NCBI GenBank assembly: GCA_029379385.1
Contig: CM055611.1
Span: forward strand, 25,696,092 to 25,760,091
DNA from: Quillaja saponaria
Lineage: Eukaryota; Streptophyta; Magnoliopsida; Fabales; Quillajaceae
DNA length: 64,000 nucleotides
Direction: 5' to 3'
Shown here: piece by piece, positions 35,760 to 49,700 of the stretch
Position numbering within the stretch: position 1 is the first letter of the stretch
Layout of the letters: the number at the start of each line of letters is the position of its first letter
Notes under the pieces: model-generated
What the model was told of the DNA's origin: nothing
Seen by the model: the letters and a program-made list of their open reading frames with translations, nothing else
Databases searched by the model: none
Translations under genes and position numbers: made by a program

Positions 35760-36527
35760 TGTATCTGGTTTAGCTATAAGGCCTAGTCTGGGAGATGAGA
35801 CTATAATATTATTTCATGGATTACAATCACTCAATTCACTCACTCAGTATAATACTGGTACTTTCTATTTATAAGGATCACTATATAATCATAAACTATA
35901 GATAAATATAATATTAAATAATCATGATAATTTAGTAGTTATTATAGGATAGGATTATGATAATATATATTTTAAATTCACATATTTATCTTTATCCATA
36001 TCACTTAATACGCCCCGACAAGATGAAAGTTCTATGAAGAACGTTTATCTTGAACCATAAGATTATGAGTGCTCTGGTTACAATTCTTGTATTTTCTCTT
36101 GAAACGAAATCAAAATTTGCAATCATAAAGAAAAAAAAAAAAAAAAAAACGTCTTTTGACCTAATTATAAATTTACGACATCTTATTGCATAACTGTTGG
36201 TGTCTTACTATGACGCGATAATACTTAAACTATTTTTCACGCAATTCTTGCTGTACATTAAGACACTATGAGAATATTGAGATAATAATAAAAACCTCCA
36301 AAGATAGTTGCATGCGGTTCTTGTTACATAACAAGGTGCCATGAGAGAGTCATTTGTGATAAGTGCCTAAAGGCAAATAAAAACATCCTTTTTTTTCTTT
36401 TTCTTTTTTTGAATGAGATACAAAACCCATATCGATTACTCATGATAATCTAGTAGTTATTATAAGATAGGATTATGATAATATATATTTAAATTCAAAT
36501 TTTTATTTTTATCCATATCCCTTAATA
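35760..36527 (-). mobile_element. LTR-retrotransposon remnant with a duplicated terminal segment
   Basis: A segment of about 88 bp occurs twice in direct orientation with few differences (35922-36010 and 36440-36527; both include GATAGGATTATGATAATATATAT-like sequence and end CCATATC(A/C)CTTAATA). The intervening bases include CGCCCCGACAAGATGAAAG. Downstream of the first copy, on the minus strand, come a TATA-like TTATAAATAG (about 35868-35877) and a 3'-end-like ATGAGACTATAATA. This fits LTR ends of a truncated element read on the minus strand. No coding domain is present and no target duplication was found. Confidence 0.5.
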
Positions 36528-39500
36528 GTATGGAGAGTATACATAACAACTGGCAAAAAATTCTCAGTTAATTAAATAAAAATTCTAACTCAATTTCACA
36601 ATGTTGCAATTCAATTCACCAATGCAACTTACAAATGAAACAAATAACTTACAAGCAAGACATATATATTAGTTGAATTTTGGTATTTTTAATCCCAGCA
36701 CCTTCACACTAACCAGCTAAATAAAAATCGGGCAAAAATATATTTATTAAACATTACAATCTCAAAGTAAAATTTTGAATGTTTTTGAAGTCCATCTAAT
36801 CTGTGTAAACTTATTTAACTCTTACATATATATATATATATATATATAAAAATCAAAATCTTACATATGATTCTAAAACGGAATAAATCGAATGACGATC
36901 CGGATGTCAGCTCAATCCAAAATAAATTATGCAGGAGCACTTCTCATTTTTTTAATTTAAAAAAATAAAGAAAAAGGAACCAACTCAATCGCGAGCACTA
37001 ACCCCAAGTCACCTTTTAATGAAAACTATAATTAATTTAAAATATCTCTTCTTAATAACCACTAAAGCTTTTACCTAAAAAAAATTCACTTACACATGTG
37101 GAACTTAAAAGTAATTTTTTAAATGAGAAAATCTAAACAATTTCTTTAATTGCGTTAAAGAAAATTTAGCCAAAGAAAAAAAAGTTCACAAATGTCATAT
37201 AATATCCTTATTTTTATTATTTTTTATATTGAGAGAATTTGATGTTCTTTTACATTAGAATTTAATTTAAAAGATAAAGAAAAAAAATAATAATAACTAT
37301 CTACTTACACAATTATAGTTTTAATTAAATGTTAATTTTTTTTTAAAATCAGTTACCTAGTCTTGTTGCCTCTCTTTTTCATTCACCCTCATTCATTTTC
37401 ATGCGAGATTGAGCATATAATTCTAAACAAAAATTAAGATTATTTCTTTAGTCTAATTTTATCAGGATTTGAAATTTTTTTTAAAATAATTTTTTTTGAA
37501 ACATTTATCTTAAAATAAAAAAACAATATCAGCAAACGTGTTCTAGCGTGTGCGAAGATGCTAATATAAACAAATTCGAGAAGTTGAAAATTATTTTAAA
37601 ATAATATAGATAAATATAAAAAGGTGGTGCTATGTGTACTACTTAATGTTGTTAGGTGAACTACAAAAAAAAAAAGATGTGGTGACTTTATTTTTATCTT
37701 CTAGTATATTTATAGTGCACTTAACAAAATTTTGTAATCTACGTAACAATATTTATATAAAATCATATATGATAAACAAAATAATTTTAATGGTAAAGAA
37801 AAGAAAAATTGGCATGGCAAAATGTTAAATAAATTGGAAGGACAAGGGCAACCTGGGAATACAAAGTTAAGGTCCTGCTATTTTGGAATCTTCCACGTTT
37901 TTGACCGCTGTGTAAACTGTAAAGTAAGTACGAGGTGTTGAGGGGAAGAAAGTCCAAATAATTGTCAGCTGTCGAGGGTAAAAAAGGAAAATAGAAATAA
38001 GGATAGGGGGGTGGTGCATTCTCCAAATGCTCCGTGAATGTAGAACATAATAGAGAAAGAAAAAAAGATAACGACAAATCTAAAGCTAAAATTAAGAAGG
38101 AGAGTGGGACCCACTAGGAAAAGTGGGACCATCTATAATTATACGATTAAGGTGGTCAGATTACCGAAGTTTCTTTTGAAGGACAAAGTATCTTTTGGGT
38201 TGCTGTTTTTATTTTTAAAATTATATAATGAAATTACAAAGAAAATTATATAATGAAATTACTCTGTTGTTAATATAATCTTTTGAATTATTGATGATTT
38301 TTTTATATGAGACACGATAGTATTTTTTTGTTAAAAAATAAAAGTGAGTAAGATATTTTGTATTTTTCAAGAAAAAAAAAATATTACATTGACATATCAT
38401 CCTTATTTTTTATTTTTTAAAAAATTAACCCACAAGACGTGGTTAAATAATAAAATTCAAGTGATGAGATATGTTTAAGTTCAGTAACTGAGAACTTTTA
38501 TGATATCAAGGGTTTTAATCTAAAGAAGAGATAGCAACAAATTTCAAACAAGCTTAAGTATCAAAGTCTCGAACTATTAATGAGTGTTCAAATATATAAC
38601 TTCACTTATTTTTATTTATGCTGAAATATATGATTTATTTTTACCTCCAAGAGTGACTACTGATTATTGTTCTTTTTCATAACAAAATTTATTATTATAT
38701 CAATTGTAAATTTCTTCTTCATATCGTCTTTAACTTTATCTAATATTTGTGATTGAATTGTCTCTATTTTCATTTACATACAATCTAAGCAAACAAAATA
38801 ACAGCATCATTGGTATTTATACTACTATTTTTTTTACAGGCATAAATATGGGAAACGAGACGTAAGTGTAAGAGTACTTAATTAGTAAAATTAAAATGAA
38901 TGTACATTGATCAATGAAAAAAAATTAAAACACAATAATTCAATTAAAAAAACAATAAAATTGCATAGATGAAAGTGCAGAGAATAATAATAATAATAAT
39001 ATATTTTATAAAATACATTTATAAATTTATATAATTATATAATATGCACAACGATGATGTAACTAAGATGGATATATATTTATATTTATAGGAAACAATG
39101 TTGATGAGGTTCTCCCATGAATATAGCAAAAATGTGGGGAATTAATGTATTTTCTAAATTCAAATTGCATGATCAAGTGGAGAATAAAACAAAATCCATA
39201 GTCACCTCCAATTTGAAATATAAAAAAGAAAGAAGAAATTAAGCCAATTAGCACAAAATGCTTAATTTCATTGTTTCAATTATTTTTCTTCACCAACCTG
39301 GTAGCTACAAAATGCAATAAACTTTTGCTTTCTTCCCCTATTGTTTTTTTCTCAGTGATAATTATTTCTTAGTTAACAAATTAAAATAATTTATCTAATT
39401 GACTTAGTAAGTGACTCAAAAGGGTTGCATTAAGTCAATCTCAACATTATTATTGTTGTTTTTTTATATAAAAAAGTTAGTTTTGAATCAACACAATAAA

Positions 39501-42102
39501 TTGATAGATATTACATTAAAATTTGCATTCTCACCATCATCGGAGTGATCATATATTTTTCTCTTCACCGACTATTATTGGTATCGATCATGCTTGATGA
39601 TAAAATCTGCTTAGAAGCAATCACAAAGCAACACAATTTATAACTAATAGGCAAATATAAAATATTACATCATAAAAATGCAAAAACATATCTCACAAAG
39701 AAAATCATAAGGAAAACATTATCAGAAACGCAAAGTAGCCACACTTGAACCTAAGTGCTTGAAATATCACCCTCTAAATAGAAAGGATAAGCTTTTAGGA
39801 GACTAAGGTCCTTTTGGATTGGCAGTGAAGCGAGGACATGGTCTAAGACCATGGTCTCTATCCCTAATATATCCAATTGAGACTTTTTGTTTGATAATTT
39901 TTCTTTAAAATAATATATCAATCACATTTATATCGTGATTAATTAATTTCTAATAATTGTATTCATCACTCTGAATACGTGTTGATTAGCTACCAATTTC
40001 ACATTACTTTTACAGCTTATAATACATATGTCTTACACTACATATATTATTCTTCAAGACAACTTTTTTGAATTGTTTAAATAATTCTTCAAGTTGCAAC
40101 CATGGACATGTAGATAATAACAACTCCTAAATAATTTTTCCCTTCTTCAAAAGGGTATTTAAGTCATTTAACATTATTTAATATTAATTAGGTGGGTAGG
40201 ATAGCATTTGATCTTCGGGAATCCAAGAAGCTGACGACTAAGCAGGGCTCGTGGTCCACACGCTTCTTCTTGAATTAGTATTTTATTTTTTTAATTTGAA
40301 ATAGCAAACTATATAATATTTTATATCCCACAGGTAGTTCAAGAAATATTATTTTTATTTTTTTTAGGAAAATAAAATAATTTATTATTCTTGTCAAGTG
40401 GGCAAGTGGAGAGGGGAGTACTGATTGCTGAGTGTTGATTGTGATTGATACATAAATGGCAGATGCCAGAGAGGCAGAGGCTTGATTGCAGATGATCATC
40501 TCATATCGAATCTTATATTTTTATGAATATAAAAATTCATAATTTTTTTTTTTAATTTGTGTCGTTTGTTATATCAAAAAATTAAAAAATTTATAATATT
40601 AATTATTTAGACTATAATTTTAGTAATATTTAATATAAAAATTATAAATGTATTTACTGACATTTAAAACATTCATTAGAAAATTTTCAAAATGTAAAAA
40701 ATTCTTTTTTATTGTTTAACTTCTAAACTTAACTAATTTTAAAAAAAAAATGAAAATGAAAATATTATTTTTTCATGAAAGTGAGATTAAATCATAAATT
40801 CAGTCAAAAAATAAATAAAATTATGAATTGAATGGTACCAATTATCATTCAACAACTTTGCCATTGTTGTGGAATCCAAATTGAGGATCACTTCACTTAA
40901 ATTAATGATCCTGATCACTATTTCTGCCATTGACATAAGGTAACATATACATATCAAGATATTAGGTCACTTTCTTTGTCCATATGAATAGGATGATGTC
41001 AAATCTTGCAGGCTAGTGATGAAAATGATGATATAAGTGTTATAAATTGAAGTTTAATTCTGTACAGCATAGGACTTGTATAGGATTGAGGTATAATATT
41101 GGAAAAATGTTTTAGATCTTCAAGTTCAAATTCCATTTTTAATTGTCTAGGATTTTAATTTTATTTCCCATAGATCTACTTACGTAAGGACTAAGTTTTT
41201 CATAATTTGTTGCTTACATGTTTTCTATCTTAAAGCCTTGTAAGTTTATGATTTTTTTTGTGTATCTTAACTACCAAAACTCATCTCTTCTACAAAGAAA
41301 AATTCCAAAAAAAATAAAATTACCAAGAACAAATTCATTTTCCCTTTCTATTTTTGTACAAATCTTTAGCCCATATTTCTAAATATAGAAAAGAGCAATA
41401 ATGGGTTCGGCATTCATATTTTATAGGATGAAGTTCATGATATTTTATAATTTCTGCTGAGCTATATAGTTGTTCTTGAAGAAGTTGACTAAAATTTTAT
41501 ATAAATGTATTCTAATAATAACAAAAATTAAAAAAGTAAATAAAACAAAATAAAAGAAACTCAGTAACTCATAAGATATAATAAAAATTTATAAAATACA
41601 AAAATAGAATATAAATTTTAACCTATTAGTCTTGTAGTCTAAAAATTAAAGTGTTCTCTAACTTATTGAATGTTATTAAATAAGAGAAAATTTATAAGTT
41701 AAGAATTATTTATGTATTATAATATTAATATTATTGAAAAAAATTAGGGAGGCCATGGCCACCTTTAGTTCCTTCAGGGCTCCTTTCTTGCTCTCTATAT
41801 ATCTCTTGCTTCATCTTCTTAATTCAAACAATTGTTTTTCTTCTGAATATTTCAATAGTCAAAATGTTAACTTTATTAAATTGAGGAATATATTGTAGAC
41901 ATTTTAAAATTTATAAAATAAAATTTAACAAAAAGTAACTTTCAAGTAAACTTGATAAAAATGTGATATTTTAAGGACAACGATTTTTCACTGAAACAAG
42001 TTGCTCTTTTTTCATAATTTTTTTTTTTAAATTTTAACCAACAAAAAGGGAGGAAAATATAAAGAAAAGTAAAAGGAAAAAAAATATAAAGACATTGTGC
42101 CA
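36528..42102. other. Long AT-rich intergenic spacer
   Basis: No gene supported. Notable items: a (TA)n run at about 36827-36848; a promoter-like island at about 37840-38160 with a TCP-type palindrome; and a short palindrome, CATGGTCTAAGACCATG, near 39838-39854. Confidence 0.5.
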
Positions 42103-42668
42103 GTGTTTGGTTTAGTTTTTAGCTTTACCTAACAGTTGTTGTTTTTTTTTTTTGGCTTTTATAGTTAAAAAAAAAAAAAGGGTTAGAAATAGAAGTTTTT
42201 CTGATTAAAAAATACACGGTGCTCAAATTAAGTTTAATGAATTTATCAAATTTCAATATTTACCTTTTATTCTTTTTTTTCTTTTTGTTGCAATTCTTAA
42301 TTTGGAATATAGATGGCTTTTTATTAATATTCTTAAATTGAAATATTCTCGTTGATCATATTTCCATTTGGTTGTTTTATTTTAATATATATATTCACTA
42401 TTTAGATATTGACATTTATATGTAAATGTCTTTCAAACAACTATTACAAAATATTCCAAACTATATTCTTTTTTAATATTAACACTCAACCTCACTTCTG
42501 AAAAAACAACGATGATCTCATGTCCCATTTACAACCTTTTTTTAACTCAACAAAAAACTTTAACTAGCCTAACCATTCTTTTAGTTTTTATATAACAATT
42601 TCTAAATAACTCTACTTGAAATATTTTTTTTTACTTACAGAATTGTTACAAGTAGTTTAACCAAACAG
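42103..42668. mobile_element. MITE-like element, GTTTGGTTTAG ends
   Basis: Left end GTGTTTGGTTTAGTTTTTAG (from 42103) matches the reverse complement of right end AGTAGTTTAACCAAACAG (to 42668) over about 14 bases. The interior is AT-rich and non-coding. The ends resemble those of the element at 6596-7004, suggesting one family. Borders are approximate and the target duplication is unclear. Confidence 0.4.
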
Positions 42669-44290
42669 ACATATATAGACCAGCAATTTGATGGGCTTAT
42701 TAAGTGGCCGAATAAATAATCTTATGCTGAATACGCCCAAACAAAGCTAGCAAAATGCATGCACAGCCCAATATGTCGTGCTCACTATTCATTTGAAAGA
42801 ATAGAATAGGAGTGACTGGCTCTGTTACAAAATAACCTATGCCTAGGCCCACTATTATTAATTTTGGAACTCTATGGTCTTGGGGTAAATATATGTTCGT
42901 GCTGTGATTCTTTGAAATATAAGATAATAGTTATTTGAGTATAATATTTTTTATTGAAATGTGTGAGATATTAATTTTTTTTTCTAAAAAACAAAAAAAA
43001 TTAATTTTTTATGAATGCCTAGTAGAATTCATTTAATACCCATTTCTCACAGAGAGAGAAACTTTCTTGCACAGAATAATTGTACTAGCCTTTAAATTAA
43101 TTGTTTGCTAATGCCCATTTCCAGTTTCTGAGGCTTAAGTTCAAGAATTTTAATGCCATTAAACTCTAGTCTAAAGAGGAAAAAGATGGAGGGGAGACTC
43201 TGTTCACTTTCATACTTTGTTGTGAAGCTTGTAAAACAAACATCATGATTAACAAAGACAAAAGAGCTTAAAACCTTGTCATCTCAGCTCACGGTTGTAA
43301 AGCAGTTTCTTTTAAAAGTTGCCTTTTTTTCCAGCTAAGTTGCTTTGGTAAAACGTTTGAATTTGAATTTGCTTTACAATCAACTTTGATGATGTTCTAT
43401 ATGAACAAAGAGTGTGTTTCACATTGTCATGTCAAAGACACTGTCAAATGCTGTATTAACTATATAATACTGCAGTTTAGAAGGAAGGATTACCAAGATA
43501 AATTGCTATTGGCATACCTATCTAATGTTAGTATTAATTTATAGAATACAACCTGAACAGTTGAACCTTTTTCCTTCTGAGTTTTGAGATGATTAAAAGT
43601 ACCAATTTTTTCTCTTTTTGTAAATTCAGCTGAGGCAGAATGCAAACCACTTTTGGTGCTTCTAATTCCAATCAGTTTGGGGAAGAAAGGAGGTTGTAAT
43701 GCCTCTGTTCTAAGGAATCACATCTGCAACTCTGTAAAGAAGCAAATATAGTAAACAATGACGGAAAATTAACTAACCCCACATGTTTTAGTAGCTTTGT
43801 ATACTTGTGATTGTCATTATGATGGTGTCTTTGCAGTGTTAAACGGTTAGTTGCCAAGCTAGATACCTTGACTTGCTATTACTTTCAGTAGAAAGACAAC
43901 ATTATCATCTTTTTTTGCACATGTGGTTACCTAATCTTTGACTAAACACAATAAAAAAGAGCTAAAGATTCAACGAACATGACCCACAAAAGGAAAAGAG
44001 GATCTTTCCATTATCATTGTCCTCTTCTCAAAACACAGCATATTCTACAGCCATTTCAGTTCTTCATTCTTAATCTCACCACAACAGGGATTCACTTTCA
44101 AGCTGTCTTACAAACAAACATCCACAATTTTCTCTGATGTGGAAACTAAAACCTCAGAAAAACACATTCTCTATTATACATATAGGGATAGGGAATTTAT
44201 ATAGTAGTAGTTCTATGAGCAAAGAGAACAAAAATCATGTACCAAAGAAAAAGGAATCAAAAATCCTAAAACCCCAAAATTCATAAACAC
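42669..44290. other. Spacer downstream of the subtilase gene
   Basis: No gene supported. The part nearest 44290 should be the 3' untranslated region of the subtilase. Confidence 0.5.
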
Positions 44291-46673
44291 TTATGACAGA
44301 GGTTGCTGCATTGTCACAACCAAGGGACTTGTGACAGTGTGCTTCCCATCAGACCATACTATAGAACCACTCTTCACACTAGAACTTCCAGGGGAAAGCT
44401 TAATTGCCATTGATTGTATCCTCACTAGGAAGTTCAACCTCTGACCTACCCTCCTGAAAGCAAGCTTCTCCGGCTCCACCGTCACTGCCGTCCCACTAGG
44501 TGGTCTAATTGTCACTTGATAGACAGAATTTGGGTCCCCAACGTTGGTAACACTTCTTATAAAATGTGTAGACATTTTATGCTTTCCATATTGTTGAAAC
44601 ACGATGGACAATGATGGGTAATTCAAATTCCCAGCATGACCAGCCTTTCTTGCCCCACTGCAATCTGCAGCTTTCCTTGTAATAACTTGGATATTCTTAG
44701 TAGTGTAATTTGAATTGCATAAGAAATCCACATAATCATAAGAACTTAAGTCATAGATTAAACCAGGGTCCATAGCCTTTTCTGGGTGAACATGACCAGC
44801 CCCAAAATCCAATACTGAGGAACTATTTCCAGTAGATTCATCCAACATTGTTCCACCTCTATTATCAACTGTATAAGCAGTTGTCATCAAGGCTGATCTT
44901 ATTGCAGCAGGACTCCATTCTGGGTGTGCAGCTTTTAACAAAGCAGCTAAACCAGAAACATGTGGACAAGCCATTGAAGTACCTGAAAGTATATTAAACT
45001 CAGTTGTACGCTTATCAGAAGGAATCCCAGACGGCCCAACTTTATCAGGCCAAGCTGCAAGAATGTTTAATCCTGGAGCAATTACATCTGGTTTCAAAAT
45101 TTCAGGGGATTCTGGATTAGGTCCTCTAGCTGAAAAAGATGCAACAACTGGTGCGGGTTTAACACCAATACGGGTTCCCTTAAAGACAATTGTTGCTGTG
45201 GGTAGGGAATGTGATTTTGATGCTGCAGATATGTAATTTCGAATTTCGTCACCGTTGGCAGCACCCACGGCGGTGGCAGGTAGTACATGGCTATCAGCAA
45301 CCAATCCTTCACCATCAAAAACCCCATTAGCTAATATCATTCCAATTCCTCCTGCTTTTTTCACAATCTCTCCTTTAGCAGCTCTTGAATTAATGCCTCT
45401 ATCACATAAAACAAATTTACCCTTCACAAAATTAGGATCCAATGAACCTTCTAAGCAAAGTGATGAAGAATAACCATCAGCACCTTCACTACCAGCATAC
45501 ACAAGTGGGTATAATCGACCCGGTGTTAAACCCGGTCCGCCATAAATGCTTATACCAGGTATGGTTTTCCCATTTCCAAGCTTAACATCAGCTGGAAAAT
45601 CTCTGTCTATGGTTCCAGCACCAACAGTGGTAACCCAAGGAGCAACATTTGTAACAGTTAGGCCACCTGGGCCGCCATTACCGGCAGACGCAGAGATGAA
45701 AACTCCACTATTAGAGGCTCCGAAGGCACCAATTGCGATTGCATCGAGGTGGTATGGTACAACCACACCGCCGACACTAAGGGACACAATATCGACGCCG
45801 TCAGCAACGGCAGCGTCGAATGCGGCGAGAATGTCAGAGTCATAGCAGCCGGAGTTCCAGCAGACTTTGTAGGCTGCAAGCCGAGCCTTGGGAGCCATCC
45901 CAGACGCCATTCCCTTCGCGTAGCCCAAAGCAGAAGCCGGAAACACATACCTTCCGGCGGCGATTGAAGCTGTGTGAGACCCGTGGCCATCTGAGTCTCT
46001 AGGAGAACGGTACTCTGCGGTCTCGTTCATTTTACCATTGGCTGCTTCGTACCCATTATAGAAATATCGAGCTCCGATCAGCTTGCGATTACATAAGCTC
46101 GCAGAAAAGTCTTTTCCGGTGACACACTGGCCTTTCCACTTGGCCGGAATAGGACCCAGATCATGATCGTTGAAGCTCTGTCTCTCGGGCCAAATACCCG
46201 TGTCAATGACTCCAATTACAAGATCCGACCCGAAATCAGACTCCTTGAGCAACCCAGCATTGTCACTGGTCTTGAGCCCCAAGAACTCAGGGGAACGCGT
46301 GGTATGGACATGGCGAACCTGTTCAGGGGATGACAGCAATGACTTGGGATAGTGATTCGAGCTTCTCTGCCTCTAAAGGTGAGAGCTTTGCAGCAAAACC
46401 GTGAAAGACAGTCTCGTAGGTGTGTATAATCCGGTTGGTCTCTTCAGAGTGCGAAACCGTATCAGTGCCGGAGAGTGAAGAGAGTGAGGACTCGTACCAG
46501 TGTTTGTGAGTGGCGAAAATGGAAGGCTTGGCTTCATGTTGTACTTGGACTATAAAGGTCTTCCTTTCAGTACTCAATGAAGAAGAGGAAGAAGAGGAAG
46601 AGGAGGCTGAGGCTATGGTGATAACTAACAGGAAAATGAGGGTATTAGTGAAGAAAGAGGTAGAGGTGGCCAT
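44291..46673 (-). CDS. Subtilisin-like serine protease, SBT1.5-like, intronless, with a 1-base frameshift after the propeptide
   Basis: The gene encodes a signal peptide with a serine run, an inhibitor I9 propeptide (ending SQVIAVIP, residue 116), an S8 domain with inserted PA domain, and an Fn3-like C-terminal domain, 793 residues if the frame is continuous. Catalytic residues, numbered for a continuous frame: Asp157 (GVIDTGIWPE), His230 (DGHGSHTAS), oxyanion Asn332 (SAGNGGPG) and Ser566 (LSGTSMACPHVSG). The sequence matches Arabidopsis SBT1.5 very closely from memory. Family members are secreted to the cell wall. Plus strand GGGG at 46326-46329 (CCCC in the coding strand) gives a stop (CCC TGA) right after AVIP; three would continue into EQVRHVHTTRS. 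The downstream frame is fully open for 677 codons with no other defect, so a sequencing or assembly error or a very recent allele is more likely than old decay. No ATG restarts it before the catalytic domain. Confidence 0.9.
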
Positions 46674-46745
46674 GGAAGAAAAACAGGAGTCTTCTGGCCT
46701 GGTCTTGCTCAGTCAGGCTCTGCCTCTGAACAAAATTTAAAAGGG

Positions 46746-46747
46746 TT

Positions 46748-46779
<32 letters not shown>
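46746..46779. repeat. (GAGAGT)n microsatellite in the SBT1.5 5' leader
   Basis: About five GTGAGA/GAGAGT hexamer units 75-105 bp upstream of the subtilase ATG; on the coding strand this is an ACTCTC pyrimidine tract. Confidence 0.85.
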
Positions 46780-49700
46780 ATTAGATTACTGTTTGTAAAT
46801 ATTATCATTTCATTAACTAGAGATTTGTTCCAATAAATTTACAAATACATCTATTAATTATTTATTTTAATGGATTAATTAAACATAAAATAGATTATAT
46901 AATAATCAGTTTTTTTTAATTAATATTAACAAAAATAATTATTTAAAACACTGTCTTTCACGTCAAACTAAACTAATCTTAATTGTAATTTAATAATCGA
47001 GTGTAAATTGTAAACATAGATTTTCATACCAAAATATGAGAAATCATATAAGGACCTAAAAGCAGATCATTTCAATTATTAACATACGGCCAATTTTGAG
47101 TCCTTGTGTATAATCTTAAGTTCTCAACCACTCGTCGTGGGAAATGGGGTGAGCAGCTGATGGCAAAGAATACCAATATTTTCTTTCAAACATGCCTAGC
47201 TAGTTATAGAATGCGCATATCTAAATATTACAATATTATTACATATTTATAAAATTTGACAATGTGGGCATCTTAAAATTTTCAGTTTGGAATAGGATAT
47301 TACACACCATGATTTGGATCGATCTACTGATAAACATGTCAAAAGGTAACAATAAAATACAAAAATGAGTATAGGTTAGATTAGATCGACTTAAAATTTA
47401 TTAATTCACATCATATTAACTTTGAATGAAATAGTATATGATCCATTCTTATGTCCAGTTTAAATTTAGTTTTCAGAAAGGTGAATATATTTATTCTATA
47501 TGTAATGAAATGAATTATTATTTGACCATTTAAATTCAACATTAACCCATCATTATATTCCCTATAACAGATGTAAATATCAACATCAAATATCTCCTAA
47601 AAATTAAAAAGCCCATGCATGCATGGTGAAATTACCATCAAGTGCTGCAACTTCGCATGCATGGCTAAGACAGTTGTTAATATCATCTATTATCATGATT
47701 AATTGACATTTTGGCAGTGGAAATTGAAGGGGATGGACCATATTAATGAAACTAAACACTATTTTCTTTGTATGGCCTTGATTGTGACCCTCTTTGCAAG
47801 CTGTTGGTCTTCTTTTAGTCTTTACAAAATTACTTCAAGATCTCAACCAAAAGATTTCAAGGTGGGGACCTGAGACTACAAAACAAACATTGGTTTATCT
47901 TTTGCCCTAGCAATTTCGAAATAGTTGCCTGCATATGATATTGACAATTCTAAATACCATATAGGTACTTCACTTTTCCATTGAATAAGAAGATTATACA
48001 GTGGAAAGTTGAAAAAAAAATACTCTCTTTGAAGTGAAAAGGGTAAACCAGAAAAAGAAGCCAAAATCTGTAAAAGCATAGAAGAAGAGAAAAGAAGAAA
48101 TTAACAGGCTAGCAACGAAACAAAGTTATTTCTAAGGAAGGTGCATGGTGGGGTATAAATGCAATTATTGAAAGTCTTCATGATGATCATGAATAGTACT
48201 AAAGCTGGGGGACAATTCTGGGCCTCCTGCACGTTTGATTTTGAAACAAAGTAAAACCTTTCACATTGTAAGAGAAATATATAATTTCTTTTCTCTTTCT
48301 GTTAACGACTTTATCTCTAATTAGCCTCTTTAAAGTAACATTAAAGTTTAATTGACATACTTGACATGCATTCATTAAGAAAGTGATCGGTGAAATTTAA
48401 GAGCTCGGCCTGATAACTAAAAAGATATGTTGTATAACTTTTGACTTGTTAGGTTTAAAATTAAAAAAAAAGCAGAGAGTGAAACTCATTTTTGTAGTTC
48501 TGACTTGAATTATAAAAATAAATAAATTTAATTATATATATTCTTTTATATTTACCAATAACCTTAAAAGACATGTTATTTTTACATTTACTGATAATAT
48601 AAATTTAGATATATTAACAGTGCCGTGCATTAAATATTAATTTAATTATAGAGAATGAATGACTAAACAACTTTACTTCTTCTGCCCAAAGTCAACAATG
48701 TCGAAGAGAGAAAGATACAACATTTCAAATCTATTTCAATTGTTATCAAAAAAAAAAAATCTATTTCAATTGAAGTTCAACTATAGTCTTAATACCGGCC
48801 CAGCCCATTTTCAATTGACATTAAAAATCACTAGCAGCAGTAATGTTCTTCATCCACCTCAGTGTACTTTCTGTTTTGGGCACTCGTAATTTTAGGATAT
48901 AAATATAGTTTATATATATACTACAAAACTTATTAAGTGAATCAAAAAAATAAAAATTTTAAAAATTATAGAGCTCCTTTAGCAAAGACATAGAAATCAC
49001 TTGAGTTCACCTAGTGTTTCTAACACTATTAAAATGTTATGAATATATATATGTAGACACCACGCACAATTATGATTAAAATTTTGATTTATAAGAATCT
49101 ATATAATAATTATAAGTTTATTTATTTAAATTTTAAACAATAAAATTTAGCAATAGAATTAAAATTAAAAATCGACAAGATATATTTTATTTTAACAAAA
49201 GTAATTTTTTTTAATTTGTCTAATTATTTTAGGAATGAGTATTGAGTGAAATCTAAATCATTATTTTATTTCAATGGTCCAAGATTAATACACTTTAAAG
49301 GAGATTAATGCACTTTTACTCTTTAAAGTGCAAAATGTATTTTAGAGGATCGGGATCCACATAATGTAATAATATCCTAATTTTAAAACTTTTATTTATA
49401 TTACTTTTAGAATTTTTTAGGACAACGTCTAATGAGAAGAAAATCTACATTACTAGGGGGAGATGGAACAGAATGGACACAATAATACCGTTTTGCAAAT
49501 CAAATTACAAAATTTATTTTATTTTGTTTAAAAAAATGTTCGCTAAATCTTGTTCCATACAATAAAAATAAATAACACTCTCATTTTTATAAACTCGTCC
49601 TAAATAAAATTTGAGTTTAACCAATAAAAAAATTATCAAAATAAAATAGTTGAGGTGCATGAGTTACAATTTAATCACATATTTTTAAATCTTAAAAACA

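Noticed and set aside
37787..38077. 96-codon minus-strand open frame
   Set aside because: Low-complexity, no domain, lies in a promoter-like island; nothing supports translation.
39838..39854. Palindrome CATGGTCTAAGACCATG as a regulatory site
   Set aside because: Short and isolated, with no gene nearby; compatible with chance or a repeat fragment.
45255..46002. Plus-strand open frames antisense to the subtilase
   Set aside because: Shadows of the coding strand's codon bias; no domain.
46323..46673. A separate small gene upstream of the subtilase
   Set aside because: It is the signal peptide and I9 propeptide of the same SBT1.5-like gene; the downstream frame begins with TTG, not ATG, and continues the family alignment without a gap.
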